From NCBI RefSeq assembly GCF_003265705.1, contig NW_020312902.1, positions 14,549,662 to 14,613,661 of the forward strand: a DNA stretch of 64,000 bases. Reading direction: 5' to 3'. Under the pieces are notes generated by a model. The model searched no databases and had not been told where the DNA came from. It saw nothing but the letters and a program-made list of their open reading frames with translations. This stretch comes from Callorhinus ursinus (lineage: Eukaryota > Chordata > Mammalia > Carnivora > Otariidae). This document shows, one piece after another, positions 11,741 to 22,599 of the stretch (position 1 is the first letter of the stretch; each line of letters opens with the position of its first letter). The position numbers and the translations under genes were made by a program.

Positions 11741-12100
11741 TGTGACTGGAAGGGCCCTTGGTGAGCACCCTTCCCAAACAGCAGCATGGCCTTTCTGAAG
11801 AGATAGTTTGAGGCCTTCAGGGCAGTCAGGATCACTGCTTAGAGGAGCCCCACATATGTCCTCTGTAAGTCCTCTTGAGCCCTGAGCTTGGGCATGCAGG
11901 CCCTGCAGAGACGGATTAAAAGCCAGGCGGTGGTGAGAGTCCTAGTGCTGTGCTCCCTGTCTGCTGTGTGCAGACCCAGTTTGGTTGGAGCCCCTTTCCA
12001 CCCTCCAGTATCACCCTTCTCAGGAAGAGCTGAAGCTGCTTTAGAGCAGGGACTAGGTTATGTGTGTCATCTTAGGTTATGGAGATGACAACAGAATCAT
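11741..12100. other. Intronic spacer, nothing recognised
   Basis: Between the L1 fragment and a MIR. No exon, RNA gene or mobile element that I can support. Confidence 0.5.
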
Positions 12101-12104
12101 AGTC

Positions 12105-12330
12105 ATTCCCATGTAAGGAGCACCTGCCACGGACCTCCTTTGATCCCCACAGCCACCGGTGAAGTAGGTGATTTTTCTCCCCATCTTACAGATGAGGAAA
12201 CAGACCCAGAGACGTGAGCCACACTGCCTCTGTCGGAGCCAGTACTTGAATTTGGGTCTGGTGGCCTCTGGAGTCCACTCTCCAACTGTCACTTGCTCCT
12301 CCTTGCTCTGCACTACACACATAGTAGGTG
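12105..12330 (-). mobile_element. MIR SINE, antisense
   Basis: CCCCATCTTACAGATGAGGA followed by AACAGACCCAGAG is the reverse of the MIR 3' core; the pattern extends to the CTCTGGAGTCCACTCT region. Confidence 0.75.
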
Positions 12331-12499
12331 TTCAGGAAGTCTTTATTGAATGAATGTTGAAGGAATAGCCTGGAAACCAGTGAAGGTGGCAAGTTTTTCA
12401 ACAGTAACCCCAACTGGGAGGGATAATGAGTGGACAGGGCCACTAGAGGTCAGAATTTAGCAAGTCTTTGTTAGCTCTGGAGCATGGTTTGGGATATTC

Positions 12500-12620
12500 T
12501 CTGACCCTTAGAGCTGGAAAGAACCCCAGAGGTGCCCTCACCCCCTTTATAGTCCCTCCCCCTCATTGGTGAGAAAACTCAGGCTCAGAGATGCTGTGAG
12601 TTGCCCAAGGCCACAGAGGT
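12500..12620 (-). mobile_element. MIR-type fragment, antisense
   Basis: GTGAGAAAACTCAGGCTCAG … TTGCCCAAGGCCACAGAGGT is the antisense MIR signature in a diverged copy. Confidence 0.6.
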
Positions 12621-12885
12621 GCACCACCTCCCAAACCATGCTTTGCCCAACACCACGATACCACTTTAATCACCTTCCTGGAGCCTAAAGCATTTTGTTC
12701 TCTGAAAACAACCTTCGGTGACTGTGTGGCACAGCGGTGTGCCAGATGCTGGGGAGACAACAGAGGGGCCAAGCTTGGCCCTGCATGGTGCTTGAAGTGA
12801 ATCTGGGGAGGCTTTGTTTTCAGTAATGAGGTTTGACTTTGACTCCGAGTTACAAATGCATTTTACATCATGACCCAGTACATTA

Positions 12886-12990
12886 TATTTACATATATAT
12901 GTACATACACATATAAAATGTATTTTATATATATATAAATATACATATTTTAAGTATGTATGCATATATGAATATTTGTATATATAAAAA
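12886..12990. repeat. AT-rich (TA/CATA)n low-complexity tract
   Basis: Irregular TATA, ATAC and ATGT units over about 100 bases. Reading frames across it are artefacts. Confidence 0.8.
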
Positions 12991-13639
12991 GTTTCACAAA
13001 ATAATACACTATAATGCAATGCATTTTGTAATGTCCTATTCCCGTCTTTCTTACTCTGTTGGTAAGGAAACAGTTGCTAATCACAGCCCATTATGTTGAT
13101 TTCATGACCCTCCGTAGTGGTCAGAACGTCACCGTGCATTCCACTACTCTATATCATTGGTTTGAACTAGGAAAGAGGTTGCTAACCGTGAACTTTTATC
13201 ATTGTATACCAAATGGTCTTGGGTTTTTTGGGGTGGAGGATAGGAGATTTCTAGAATACAACCATCGTAGACAGGACTGCTTGGAAGCCTAGGCAGAGAA
13301 GAATGAGAACAGATCTGTGGTCGGAATCCCTTCTCTAGGCTGTCACGTCAGTCAGGACTTAAAGGGAAAGAACCCGGAGGCTGCCGTAAACCAGCTCTGC
13401 TCTCAGCCTCAGGAGGGCTCCCACCTGGAAAGCTATGGGTTCGGCTCTGAATAGGTGCACTTATACATGTACCTGCACTAAGAAAAAAGATTAAAAAAAT
13501 CCATTCAGTTACAGATAATCAATTATCAATTAGCAGCCCTTGGAGATTGAAGGCCTGAGTTCCTGAGCAGCGGGTCCACGTCATGTGGCTAAATAAGGGG
13601 CCTGGGAACAGGGCTTTTGTTTTGTTTCTGCTGGTAATC

Positions 13640-13705
13640 TAAACCAGCGCATCTCCAACTTTACTGAGCTTAAGAATCACCAGCGGATCTTGTGAAAATG
13701 CAGGG
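13640..13705 (+). mobile_element. MER5-like hAT fragment
   Basis: ATCTCCAACTTTACTGAGCT … TAAGAATCACCAGCGGATCT is a short diverged match to the left end of MER5A-type elements. It lies only 70 bases before the last STN1 exon. Confidence 0.45.
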
Positions 13706-13774
13706 GCAGGGCCGCGGAGGGGGAGGAGGGTCTGACAGGTGTGCCAAGCTTAGCCAACTGCCTTTTTCCAGCAG

Positions 13775-13932
13775 ATGCAGAGAAGGGCTGCCACTTTCAG
13801 CACATCTTGGCCTGTGCTCGCCTAAGTGTCAGCCCGGACCTGAGTGAAGGTGTGCTGCAGCAGGTGCTGGAGCTCCTGGAGGACCAGAGTGACATCGTCA
13901 GCACCACGGAGCACTACTACACTGCCTTCTGA
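13775..13932 (+). CDS. STN1: STN1 last coding exon with stop codon
   Basis: This exon completes STN1. After the split codon (C plus AT gives His) it reads [20 protein letters not shown], then [20 protein letters not shown] and ends [11 protein letters not shown] with TGA at 13930-13932. The ending EHYYTAF matches the C-terminus of human STN1 as I remember it. This is the final winged helix-turn-helix of the protein. The preceding intron is about 9.2 kb and carries L1 and SINE insertions without disturbing the splice sites. The acceptor is a tandem CAGCAG (AG at 13770-13771 and at 13773-13774). I chose the downstream one because it gives Asn-His at the junction, as in human. Confidence 0.95.
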
Positions 13933-14090
13933 GGAGAGGCCTGCAGATGGCGTGGGCGGGCCAAGCCAAGGAAGACAACGAGCAGGTGGTGGGTGCTCCC
14001 AGGCTCAGATTTGAAACATCACGCAGAGGCTTATAGGTCTGGCGGCAGTGATCTCATAATAAACTGTGAAATATGGTCCTTAAATGACCA
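13933..14090 (+). other. STN1: STN1 3' untranslated region (short form)
   Basis: After the TGA, about 125 bases lead to a canonical AATAAA at 14058-14063, so a transcript of this form would have a 3' UTR of roughly 150 nt. The cleavage site would fall between about 14073 and 14093, inside a perfect inverted repeat described separately. Longer 3' ends downstream cannot be excluded from sequence. Confidence 0.7.
14058..14063 (+). terminator. Polyadenylation signal of STN1
   Basis: Canonical AATAAA, 126 nt after the STN1 stop. A T-rich tract downstream is weak, but the position suits the proximal end of the gene. Confidence 0.65.
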
Positions 14091-14095
14091 TATTT
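14069..14095. repeat. Perfect inverted repeat at the STN1 cleavage region
   Basis: AAATATGGTC (14069-14078) and GACCATATTT (14086-14095) are perfect inverted copies around a 7-nt loop. In RNA this would be a 10-bp hairpin starting 5 nt after the AATAAA. Confidence 0.8.
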
Positions 14096-14598
14096 TAAGG
14101 AATGGAATTTGGCATAAATTCTGTAGGCTGCCCTCTAGCTGGTGTATCGTGGGATAAAGTAATTTATCTCAGCCATGACATAGAAGAAGAAAACCCTCCC
14201 TATTGACCTCCTGCCTGGACCAGGCGTTGCTCTTAAAGCAGAAGGGAGGGAACACTGTTGGTGGCTGAATTGGTGTGTATGTGGCTTGAGGCTCTGTCAT
14301 GGTAAAGGATGCCACATGGTAAAGTGAAGTGAAGAGCATCTAGCCAGATGACACAGACCTAAAACATTTGAAAACTTCAGACTATTGCATATGTTCTTGT
14401 AGGCCTCTCTCAGTGGTTAAGAACCTAGTGTAGGGAACTCCTCCTTGGATGAGTATCACTCACCTATGATTTCTATGGATCAAGTACCAGAGGTGGGTCC
14501 TGAGTCCTGGGATGAATGTTGTTTACAGACCCACCCAGAGATGGGAATAAATGGATCCAAGGCATGGCTCTTTGTTGGTCATTTTCCTTCTTTTCCTT

Positions 14599-14782
14599 TT
14601 TTTTTTTTTTTTAAGCTTTTATTTATCTGACAGCACAGTAGGCAGAGTGGCAGGCAGAGGGAGAGAGAGAAGCAGACTCCCTGCTGAGCAGGGATCCTGA
14701 CTTGGGGCTCCATCCCAGGACCCTGGGATCATGACTCGAGCTGAAGGCAGCTGCTTAACCGACTGAGCCACCCACGCGCCCC
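14599..14782 (-). mobile_element. Can-SINE downstream of STN1
   Basis: Minus-strand copy with a perfect 16-bp target duplication TTTCCTTCTTTTCCTT at 14583-14598 and 14783-14798. Confidence 0.92.
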
Positions 14783-14798
14783 TTTCCTTCTTTTCCTT

Positions 14799-15712
14799 AT
14801 GAACTAAGAGGTGTCTCAGTACATTTCCCTACACTTGATGTACGTGACTAAAAACATTCTCCTTTAATGCCCTGAAGTCCTTGGAGGCTCTCAGCCAGTT
14901 GCCTGGCTGGTAGACATTATTTTCAAGGTCACCACTGAATGTGCATGGCGTTCTGACACCATCCAGACAAAGACTCTGTATTTGCCCAGACAGGTGATGG
15001 AGTCATGCTGTTGCTAGGAATGGCAAGGTAAAGGGAAAAAATCTGAGGTATGTGGTAGGCTTGTTCTAACAACTAAATGACAAATCCAGCCAGCAAAAAT
15101 AAAGTATGTGGAAAGATTTGGAGTTAATTACAGTCATTTCAAAAACACATCTGCCTTCGTCTGCTACATTTGCTCTTGACGTAATAAGCTCTTAGTGGCT
15201 CTGCTGGAGAGGCTGCAGGCCTCGAGTTGTTCTGCTCTATGTGGAAACGGAGTGGCTTTTTATACTTAGAATTTGGCTGCAGTTTCATATGTCAGGCTGA
15301 GAGCTAGTACCAACAGATTGCTTCCTGTCGTGGACTTTTCTGCCTTGATCCAAACATCTGCCCTATTTCTAACAGCCGTTTACCCAGATGGCTGCCCTGT
15401 GTCCTCCATGCATTCAGATGCATCCCCGTGGCATGGTGTCTACCTGGAATGATACCCCAGCTACCTTCCTTGGTAGCAGCAGATGTTCCTTACTGAATAC
15501 ATCGTGAGTTATAGGGCTGCCCAGGAAGGAGTCTTGAATCAGCAACCTCACTTCCAGGGTTTATCCCAAGGAGATGATCAGAGAGGTGTGAAAGAAAGGA
15601 TACAAGATTCCCACTGCTGCGTAATTTAGAGTTCTATAATTGGGAAAAATAGTTATCCATAAGGAAAAATTCATTATGATACACGTACACAGTAAAATAC
15701 TGTGCAACTATT
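14799..15712. other. Intergenic spacer between STN1 and the RPS24 retrocopy
   Basis: No gene or recognisable repeat supported. The sequence directly before the retrocopy is AT-rich, suiting an L1 endonuclease target site. Confidence 0.5.
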
Positions 15713-15727
15713 AAAAGATGGAGTAGA
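15713..15727. repeat. Target-site duplication of RPS24 retrocopy, left copy
   Basis: AAAAGATGGAGTAGA, identical to 16270-16284. The AAAA start fits the L1 endonuclease preference. Confidence 0.95.
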
Positions 15728-16269
<542 letters not shown>

Positions 16270-16284
16270 AAAAGATGGAGTAGA
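16270..16284. repeat. Target-site duplication of RPS24 retrocopy, right copy
   Basis: Identical 15-mer following the poly(A) run. The boundary within the As is ambiguous by a few bases. Confidence 0.93.
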
Positions 16285-16829
16285 CAGATACTATTGCTAT
16301 GGAACACTCTTCCCAAGAAAACAGAGTTACAGATCTGTTTATATAGTATACTATTGATCTAAAACGATTTGTAAGTGTATATCGAGAGACAGTTTCTGCA
16401 TATGTATTGGTATAAATGTGGCACGTATATACACCTACATACAGTCGATCACTCCCCCCTTCTAGAAATCCTTTCTGCACTTGGCTTTTGGGACAACACA
16501 CTCTGGGTGCTCCTCCTCCATCTCCTTTTTCTGGTCTTCTATCTCCCTGAGGGCGTGGGGTTCAGTCTTGCCCTCATTCCTGTGCAGTGGCCCCCTTGGA
16601 CATCACTGGTAGCATGGCTCAGACGGTACGTATGCTGACAGACTTGCCACATTTTACCCAGACCCCCGCGTGCGCAGCTTCCTGCTGACATCTCCACTTT
16701 GGTGTCTGAGAGACCCCACCCACGTGCCCACAACCAGGTGCCTAGTCACCCCTGCCCGAGGACTTGTTCCTTCTGAAGATTTTCCTGATTCAGAAGATGG
16801 CAGCCCCGTCTTTCCAGTTGTGCAGGCCA

Positions 16830-17320
16830 AACACTCCACATTCCACCTGTCCACCAGTCACCTTGTCTCTGCCTTCTAGATACTTCTAGAATCTAAACTC
16901 TCCTCACTGCTGCTCTACCACTTGGGAGTATTGTGGTTGCGTCCTGACTCAACTCGCACCCTGACCCCTCGTCACTTCGTTCTCCACACGTCCGCCAGAG
17001 CTATCTGTTCAACTGAAGCCAGATTCTCCCCTCCTGTGGGTCTTCACTTGAGCGTCACCCTCTTGCTAAGGCCTGCCCTGATCCCTCTTTTGCTAAGTAG
17101 AACCAACCCCTTCTCCATCCTTCCCAGGACTCTTTAGTACTTAACTTTTCTCCACAGTACTTGTCACCATGTAACACATTCCATATAGTTCTTCTTCGCT
17201 TTGTTTATTATCTGTCTCCCCGACAGAAGAAATGCTCTGTGAGGGCAGGACTCCCTCTGTTCTGTTTCCTGCCGTGTCCCCTGCACCTAGAGCAGTGCCT
17301 GGCATATCTTTCCAGCCATA
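16830..17320 (+). mobile_element. L2 LINE 3' region
   Basis: The order CTTCACTTGAGCGTCACCCT, CAGTACTTGTCACCATGTAA, TTATTATCTGTCTCCCCGAC, then GAGGGCAGGACT and GAGCAGTGCCTGGCATAT follows the L2 3' end. Short ORFs here derive from it. Confidence 0.75.
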
Positions 17321-17765
17321 CCGCTCCTGTGTATGTGCCTGGCTGCCCTCTACCTGCAAGTATTTTCCTTTCTTTCCTGGGGGCTTTCTTCAATGGCTTG
17401 GAAGACTGTTCGGGCTGGAAGTGCTCAGAATTAAACCCACTGGGAGCAGTCTCACCCAGTGGGACCTAGGATATAAACACCCCAGCTCCCTTGCCCTTCA
17501 AATGAGATCTCTGAGGCACGTGTTCTACACCATTTTCCAGAGTTTCTCTGTGGAAGTAATCTCCATCCACCCACAGTAGCAGCTAACTTGACATCCACCC
17601 TTAATTGGCTGCCTACCCTCCCTGTCTGCACCACTCCCCATTAGCATTTGCTGCACCTCCCAGATGAATTGCTTCCTTTCCAGTCCTTGTCTCACAGTAA
17701 GCTTCTTGTTGATCACAAATAACACCATGTTCACAAGTACATTTGAGAAATGCTGTGTGAATAAT

Positions 17766-17766
<1 letters not shown>

Positions 17767-17797
<31 letters not shown>

Positions 17798-17803
17798 GTA
17801 TAT
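17767..17803. repeat. (TG)n(TA)n microsatellite
   Basis: About ten TG units followed by TA units. Confidence 0.9.
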
Positions 17804-19264
17804 CTCAAGCAGAGATTACTAGAAAAACCAAAGTGACCCACTTGTTACTCCTGAAAGGTGAGCTATCAGATGCTTTTTAGCTACATATCTCTATTCGATA
17901 TTTTTACAATTAGCAAGTGTCATTTCTACAAAAATAATAAAGCTGTTTCTCACTCCCCATCCCACACTCACACAACCTGAATGATGAGCAAACCAAAAAT
18001 AAGATGGACCTTATATCCCATAGCAACATAAGAACTCTGAGATGAGGGGAGCCCTTGGAAAATTCTCTGGGGCTAACTAGAGTTGGGTCATTGCTCATGC
18101 GCTAAAGAGGCACCAAAGGCTTCCCCTGAAAAAGAGGGAAACTGAGCCAACATCCTGGCTCTTAGTGTGCACATTTCAGGAGGCATGAACACTACATATA
18201 GTTTATGGAAGCAGGAAGACAGTGCTACTGTCTGGTTGGGGTTTGTTTGAAGCTCTGTGATTCTCTCCATCTGGTAAGCTACCAGTGCTTCTCATCCCTA
18301 AAAGACACTTCTTTCTAATTATTTTCCCCTCTGATAGTGTGCCAGGACACTGGCCGAGAGAGAGCCAAGTGGAAAGAAGTCCATTCAGTGATGAGGAACC
18401 CAAGATGTGGTGCCAACGATTGAAACCAAGCAAACTTGTAATTTTCCGTCGGGGAAAGCGTCCACACTTTCTTAATAGTGTGGTTTCTCCTCTACAAGTG
18501 GTCTCTACAGCAGTTCCCCAAAGAAGCATCTCATTGTTTCCTTACTAGATTAATGTGAAGCATATGGGCAGACTCCGAATGACCGGGATGAGGCTTGCTC
18601 AGGAAGCCAGCAGCAGGCACTGGGAGGAGAGTGGGACCATCCCAAAGGGAAACGGTGGCCATGGATGAAGGGCCTTGCAATAGAATTCATATTCGCATGA
18701 CAGTCTACTCTAAATGCAAGCCTGAACTCCCACACAAGTGAGTTTTTATATAGTGCAGAATTTAGTTTTAAATACAGCCTATTTTTATTGAACTTCTGTT
18801 AAATAAACCCAAACAGGTAAGTCACAGCACAGCACAAAGCTGTGTTCACAAGAATTCTAAATCAGACCCCAAATTCCTGAAGAGACCGAAGTCTTTTCGT
18901 GTGTGTCAAATTAAAGTGCTAGGTTTTCATCTTGGAACATAAAGAGAGGAATTTTGAAGACCACATAATAGCTTTTCTTTTAGATAGTAAAGTGGCATGT
19001 CATTAACTCAGACTGATTTGGTGAAAGGTTTATGTAAATTAGTGAAAAATCTGGAAATAGTGCTATGTTGTTACTTTAAGTCTATGCAGTGTTCCGTGTG
19101 ACATCTGAATTACTATGAGGGAACAGGTTGGCTGCTCTTAGAAAACCTGTTTTAATGAATAAGAATTATTTTAATTATGTATCATTTAATTATGTAGTAC
19201 GTGCTGTTCAATATTAATAGATGATTTTAAAGTACTTGAACTTAAGAGATTTGAGAACATGTCC
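17804..19264. other. Intergenic, nothing recognised
   Basis: No gene or repeat family that I can name. The 60-108 codon ORFs lack domains, splice context or codon bias. Confidence 0.5.
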
Positions 19265-19680
19265 ACACAAAAAATTCTATGTCAGTGTTGACAACACTCA
19301 TTCCTAATAACCAAAAAGTGAAAACAACCCAAATGTCCATGAAGGGATGAATGGATAAACAAATGTGCATCTATGTGGTGGAATATTGTTCAGCCACACA
19401 AAGGAATGGAATACTGATACACACTCCACGGATGAACCTTGAAAACGTTATGCTGAGTGAAAGATGCCAGATACAAGAGGCCACATTGTGTATGATTCCA
19501 TTTATATGGAGTGTCTACAATAGGCAAATCCATAGAGAAAAAAATAGATAGTGGTTGCCAGGGCTTGGGGGAAGGAGGGGATTTGATAGGACAGGGTTTC
19601 CTTTTGGGATGATGGAAATGTTCTGGAATTAGTGGTGATGTTTGCACAACTGCAGATACACTCCAAACCCCTGAACTGTG
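19265..19680 (+). mobile_element. Old L1 (L1M) 3' end, sense
   Basis: AACAACCCAAATGTCCATGA, GGAATATTGTTCAGCCACAC and GAACCTTGAAAACGTTATGC in order are the classic L1M 3' end, followed by TAGTGGTTGCCAGGGCTTGG. Confidence 0.85.
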
Positions 19681-20003
19681 GGCTGGCTTGGGATTCCTGG
19701 TGGGATGGTGACTGAGTTCCAAGGGCAGGCATCCCAAGAGAGAGCACAACCCTCACAGACGCCGTGTGGCCATTCTGAGCATAGCCCCAGAAGCCGCACA
19801 GTGTCACTCCCATGGTGTTCTTATTGCCAAAGCTGTCGAAGTCCCCACCCAGTTTCCAGAGGAGTGAATAAACCACCTCCTGATGGGGAGTAACAAGATT
19901 CTAGAAGGGCATGTAAAACCAGGAATATTGTCCTGGCCATTTTTGGAAAGCACAATCTCTCACACACATGTTTCAACTTTTATACACATACAGCCTCATT
20001 CAT

Positions 20004-20189
20004 TTTTTTTTAAAGATTTTATTTATTTGACAGAGACAGCACAAGCAGGGGGAGCAGCAGGCAGAGGGAGAGGGAGAAGCAGACTCCCCACTGAGCAGGG
20101 AGCCCGATGCGGGGCTCCATCCCAGGACCCGGTGTCATGACCTGAGCCGAAGGCAAGACACCTAACCAACTGAGCCACCCAGGCGCCCC
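20004..20189 (-). mobile_element. Can-SINE
   Basis: Minus-strand copy. Imperfect flanking repeat AGCCTCATTCATTT before and AGCTTCATTCTTT after (from 20191). Confidence 0.9.
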
Positions 20190-20203
20190 TAGCTTCATTC
20201 TTT

Positions 20204-20242
20204 AAAAAAAAAAAAAAAAAAACCTTTTTTTTTTTTTTTTTT
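20204..20242. repeat. A19-CC-T18 inverted homopolymer
   Basis: Nineteen As (20204-20222), CC, then eighteen Ts (20225-20242): a self-complementary tract just after a SINE. Confidence 0.9.
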
Positions 20243-20499
20243 ATCAATAAGTACAAAGAATGGGGTAAAATGGTCTACCACTTCCCAGGTAGTCTCTATT
20301 TTCTTTTTTAGATTATATGCAAATTTTTAGAAAAATAACCCTGTTAATATTTTGCCTATCTTTCCAGAAAAAATATGTCAGCATTTTATATGTGTCCTGG
20401 TTTTTCAATTTATTTCTGTATATTCGAGGTTTCTTTCTACTTTAGCATGCAAGATTGACCACATCCTTTTATTTATTTTTCAGTTGCGAAAAAAAAAAT

Positions 20500-20921
20500 C
20501 AGTTACATTTCTGTATACTAACAAGCTGTTTTAAAATGCAGTTAAGAAAACAAGCTCATTTAAAATATCAGAAACAATAAAATACATAGGAATAAATTTA
20601 AACAGGAAGGTAAAAGATCTGTACACTGAAAGGTATAAGACATGGATCAAAGAAATTCAAGTGGGCGCAAAGAAATGGAAAGATATTCCATGTTCAGGGA
20701 TTAGAAGCATTAATACTGTTAAAATGCCTATACCACCTATACCAAGCAATCTAAAGATTCAAAGCAATCTTTATCAAAATTCCAATGGCCTGCTTTACAG
20801 AAATAGAAAAACCAATCATAAAATTTGTATGGGACCACAAAAGACCCCAGACAACCAAAGCAGTCTTGAAAAAGAAGAACAAAGTCACAGGCATCACATT
20901 TCCTGATTTCAACCTGCAAGC
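20500..20921 (+). mobile_element. L1 ORF2 C-terminal fragment, sense (continues 21448-21493)
   Basis: The translation at 20661 has MGAKKWKDIPCSGIRSINTV, a degenerate version of the L1 ORF2 C-terminal segment. A DNA transposon interrupts it at 20922, and L1 resumes at 21448 with ATTACAGAGTTACAGTCATC. Confidence 0.85.
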
Positions 20922-21447
20922 GGCCCTTGAACAACACGGAGGTTAGGGGTGCTAATGCCCCGTGCAGTCAAAATTTAGGTATAAGTTTGGGCTCCCCCAA
21001 AATGTAACTACTAATAGCCTACTGTTAACTGGAAGCCCTACCAATAACATAAACAGTCAATTAACACATATGTTGTGTGTTATATATATTATATATGGTA
21101 TTCTTTTTTTTAAGATTTTATTTATTTGAGAGAGAGAATGAGAGAGAGAGCACAAGGGGGGGTGGGGGGTAAGGTCAGAGGGAGAAGTAGACTCCCCACT
21201 GAGCAGGGAGCCCGATGCGGGACTCGATCCCGGGACACCAGAATCATGACCTGAGCCGAAGGCAGTCGCTTAACCAACTGAGCCACCCAGGCACCCTATA
21301 TATGGTATTCTTAACAAAAAGTAAGCTAGAGAAAAAAGTGTTATTAAATATCATAAGGATGAGAACATAAATTTATAGTACTGTATTTATCAAAAAAACT
21401 GTGTATAAGTGGAACTGTATAGTTCAGAACTCTGTTATTCAAGGGCC
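20922..21447 (+). mobile_element. Tigger-like non-autonomous DNA transposon inside L1
   Basis: Termini GGCCCTTGAACAACA (20922-20936) and TGTTATTCAAGGGCC (21433-21447) are inverted repeats with one mismatch. Internal sequence (CTACTAATAGCCTACTGTTA) matches a family I associate with Tc1/mariner Tigger elements; the exact subfamily is uncertain. A SINE at 21106-21296 splits it. Confidence 0.75.
21106..21296 (-). mobile_element. Can-SINE inside the Tigger-like element
   Basis: Minus-strand copy. The duplication TATATATGGTATTCTT occurs just before it and again after it (about 21298-21312). Confidence 0.9.
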
Positions 21448-21493
21448 ACCTGCATATTACAGAGTTACAGTCATCAAAACAGTGACCACATCC

Positions 21494-21688
21494 TTTTTTT
21501 TTTTAAGATTTTATTTATTTTTGTGAGAGAGAGAGGAAGCATGTGAGCACGTGGAGGGGCAGAGGGAAAGAGAGAACCTCAAGCAGACTCCCTGCTGAAC
21601 TCGGAGCCCAAAGCAGGGCTCTGTCTCATGACCCTGAGCTGGAATCAAGAATAGCATGCTTCACCACCTAAAGCTACACAGGGGCCCC
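21494..21688 (-). mobile_element. Can-SINE after L1 remnant
   Basis: Minus-strand copy flanked by TGACCACA on both sides (21483-21490 and 21689-21696), more diverged than its neighbours. Confidence 0.85.
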
Positions 21689-21696
21689 TGACCACA

Positions 21697-22110
21697 CAAA
21701 ACTCCCTCGTGTGGCTGTCCCTTAATGTATTTAACCATATTGCTATTGAGAAACATTTAACTGGTTTCCGGTTTGTGTCTGTTGCCACCAATGCTGCAGG
21801 AAACATCCCTGTACATTTTTCCTTTCTTGCCATACATTTGCAAGTATATTTGTATGGTAAATTTTTAGCAGTGCAACTACCAGGAAAGAGGGCATGGGCA
21901 TTTAAGAATTCGAATAGACATTGACACATTACTCACTGAAAAGACTGATCCATTTACACTCCTGTCAATGATTTATGAGTCTACTGTTTGCCTACAGGCT
22001 CATCTATAATTTGTACTATCTGTGGTTTTAATCACCAACCATCTGAGAGGTAAAAATGATTTCCGGGTTTCCTTTGCATTTATATTTTTTTACGTATGAG
22101 TGGTGTTGAG
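21697..22110 (-). mobile_element. Ancient L1/HAL1-like fragment, antisense
   Basis: TGCCACCAATGCTGCAGGAA, CAGTGCAACTACCAGGAAAG and TTTACACTCCTGTCAATGAT follow the antisense layout of old L1 3' UTRs. Confidence 0.5.
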
Positions 22111-22389
22111 CACTTGTCATTATAGGCAACCTCGAGACAGATGCAGCTTTGCCCTGGAAAGTAACCATTGATTGCAGAAGAGGCTGAGAATGGTCCTGGA
22201 CCTATGTTCTGCAGTGGTGTCAGCTACAGGTATTAGCCCAGAGGCCTGCTGCTGAGCTCCCAGTCAGTGCACAGCTGGAATAAACATCCCGAAGAACTCA
22301 AACCTCAAGGTTCCCATTTTGCTACTTCAAGTGCTTGGGTCCCATACCTGCCCCAATATAACATATACTAATACGTGAAGGCAGCAATC

Positions 22390-22584
22390 TTTTTTTTTTT
22401 AAAAAGATTTTATTTATTTGACAGAGAAAAGAGCGAGAGAGGGAACACAAGCAGGGGGAGTGGGAGAGGGAGAAGCAGGCTTCCCGCGGAGCAGGGAGCC
22501 TGACGTGGGGCTCGATCCCAGGACCCTGGGATCATGACCCGAGCCGAAGGCAGACGCTTAACGACTCAGCCACCCGGGCGCCCC
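22390..22584 (-). mobile_element. Can-SINE
   Basis: Minus-strand copy with target duplication GGCAGCAATCTTTTT (around 22379-22394 and 22585-22599). Confidence 0.92.
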
Positions 22585-22599
22585 GGCAGCAATCTTTTT

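Noticed and set aside
12666..13019. 117-codon Tyr/Ile-rich minus-strand ORF
   Set aside because: It runs through the TATA/CATA low-complexity tract and has no domain.
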